Source: Kiritimatiellales bacterium
Lineage (GTDB): Bacteria > Verrucomicrobiota > Kiritimatiellia > Kiritimatiellales > Pontiellaceae
NCBI GenBank assembly: GCA_013042165.1
Contig: JABDQT010000149.1
Location: 1-5,686, forward strand
Direction of reading: 5' to 3'
DNA: 5,686 bases
Part shown: piece after piece, positions 5,274-5,686 of the stretch
How positions within the stretch are numbered: the first letter of the stretch is position 1
Layout of the letters: every line of letters begins with the position of its first letter
Program-made: the position numbers and the translations under genes
The notes under the pieces: generated by a model
The model's database searches: none
The model's input: the letters and a program-made list of their open reading frames with translations, nothing else
Told to the model about the DNA's origin: nothing

Positions 5274-5686
5274 TTATTCATCAAAATAATCCGAGTCCAA
5301 TTTCTTCACTTCATATTGGCCAACAGTGGACACGCCAACATTATGATCAACCATTAGAGATGCTAGAAGCTCTCCATCAATGAGAATTATCTTAACATCA
5401 ATCATCGATACATATTCCTGGGCTTCCTTTGTGAAAGCAGAAGTGGTTATAAAAACGCCTTTTCTTGCTCGTTGCCCCTGGAGGGCTCCAGCGAACTTTT
5501 GTATATCCGGCCGACCAACGGTACCCTCCCATCGCTTAGCTTGAATATAGATTACATCCAGTCCAAGCCGATCTTCATTGATAATCCCGTCAATTCCACC
5601 ATCTCCGCTTTTTCCAAGTGCTTTGCCGGCGTTCTTTCGGTTCCCTCCGTATCCCATCTTCACCAAAAGGTCGACAACAAGACGCT
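5274..5686 (-). CDS. mrr: Mrr-type (type IV) restriction endonuclease, C-terminal part (cut by window edge)
   Basis: The last 136 complete codons of a minus-strand gene are visible, and the frame is open to the right edge, so the start lies outside. The visible part is the Mrr catalytic domain, a PD-(D/E)xK nuclease fold: RLVVDLLVKMGYGG, then GKSGDGGIDGII with the catalytic Asp at 5589-5591, then IYIQAKRW with the QxK motif whose Lys is at 5535-5537, followed by a GVFITTSAFTKEA strand-helix and the tail ending DSDYFDE. Mrr cleaves DNA carrying modified (methylated) adenine or cytosine. Full-length members are usually about 300 residues with an N-terminal winged-helix domain that is not in view. 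The DNA is AT-richer than neighbours (43% GC by hand count over 5281-5520, against 58-70% in two sampled blocks of the metal operon), hinting at horizontal acquisition. Internal TTG/GTG/ATG codons near 5657-5666 are unlikely starts because conserved sequence continues upstream. Confidence 0.88.
   Translation of the reverse strand, partial: RLVVDLLVKMGYGGNRKNAGKALGKSGDGGIDGIINEDRLGLDVIYIQAKRWEGTVGRPDIQKFAGALQGQRARKGVFITTSAFTKEAQEYVSMIDVKIILIDGELLASLMVDHNVGVSTVGQYEVKKLDSDYFDE

Noticed and set aside
4906..5289. A 127-codon plus-strand open frame opposite the small membrane protein gene
   Set aside because: The product is rich in Q, N, R and H with no hydrophobic core, as expected from the antisense of a membrane protein.
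1..5686. CRISPR array, tRNA or rRNA genes, complete insertion sequence
   Set aside because: No regularly spaced direct repeats, no cloverleaf with conserved TTCRA arm, no rRNA-like segment and no transposase reading frame were found on either strand.

Overview
The window (5,686 bases, GC-rich except near the right edge) holds seven complete or edge-truncated protein genes that I can support, one small unrecognised membrane-protein gene, and one broken gene. Outer-membrane-style lipoprotein remnants, weak or absent Shine-Dalgarno sequences and a sigma-54-type promoter point to a diderm bacterium. Gene style and the palindromic intergenic repeats would fit the PVC group (Verrucomicrobiota/Kiritimatiellota), but this is only an impression and no marker gene here fixes it.

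Layout, left to right. (1) Bases 1-355, minus: the N-terminus of a PAS-domain sensor protein that runs off the left edge, preceded by a near-consensus sigma-54 (-24/-12) promoter. (2) Bases 507-1217, minus: a six-helix UreH/SafE-like (NicO/RcnA-related) transporter with a long histidine-rich loop. (3) Bases 1218-1304: a short divergent control region with a perfect 8-bp inverted repeat. (4) Bases 1305-4044, plus: a tightly coupled operon of a calcineurin-like metallophosphoesterase, a DmeF-type cation diffusion facilitator, a membrane-anchored protein of unknown function and a decayed lipoprotein polysaccharide deacetylase. The successive junctions overlap by 1-4 bases. (5) Bases 4148-4759, plus: an RluA-type pseudouridine synthase followed by an intrinsic terminator. 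(6) Bases 4939-5247, minus: a small three-helix membrane protein. (7) Bases 5274-5686, minus: the C-terminal catalytic domain of an Mrr-type restriction endonuclease, in visibly AT-richer DNA, cut by the right edge.

The clearest biological theme is nickel/cobalt (or related divalent metal) handling. Two unrelated transporter families, both with histidine-rich cytoplasmic loops, are expressed divergently from one 87-bp spacer. The phosphoesterase and the unknown membrane-anchored protein are translationally coupled to the DmeF-like exporter, so they may take part in the same response; that is inference. The pseudogene, palindromic elements and AT-rich mrr fragment show an active accessory zone. 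I found no CRISPR array, tRNA, rRNA or complete insertion sequence.
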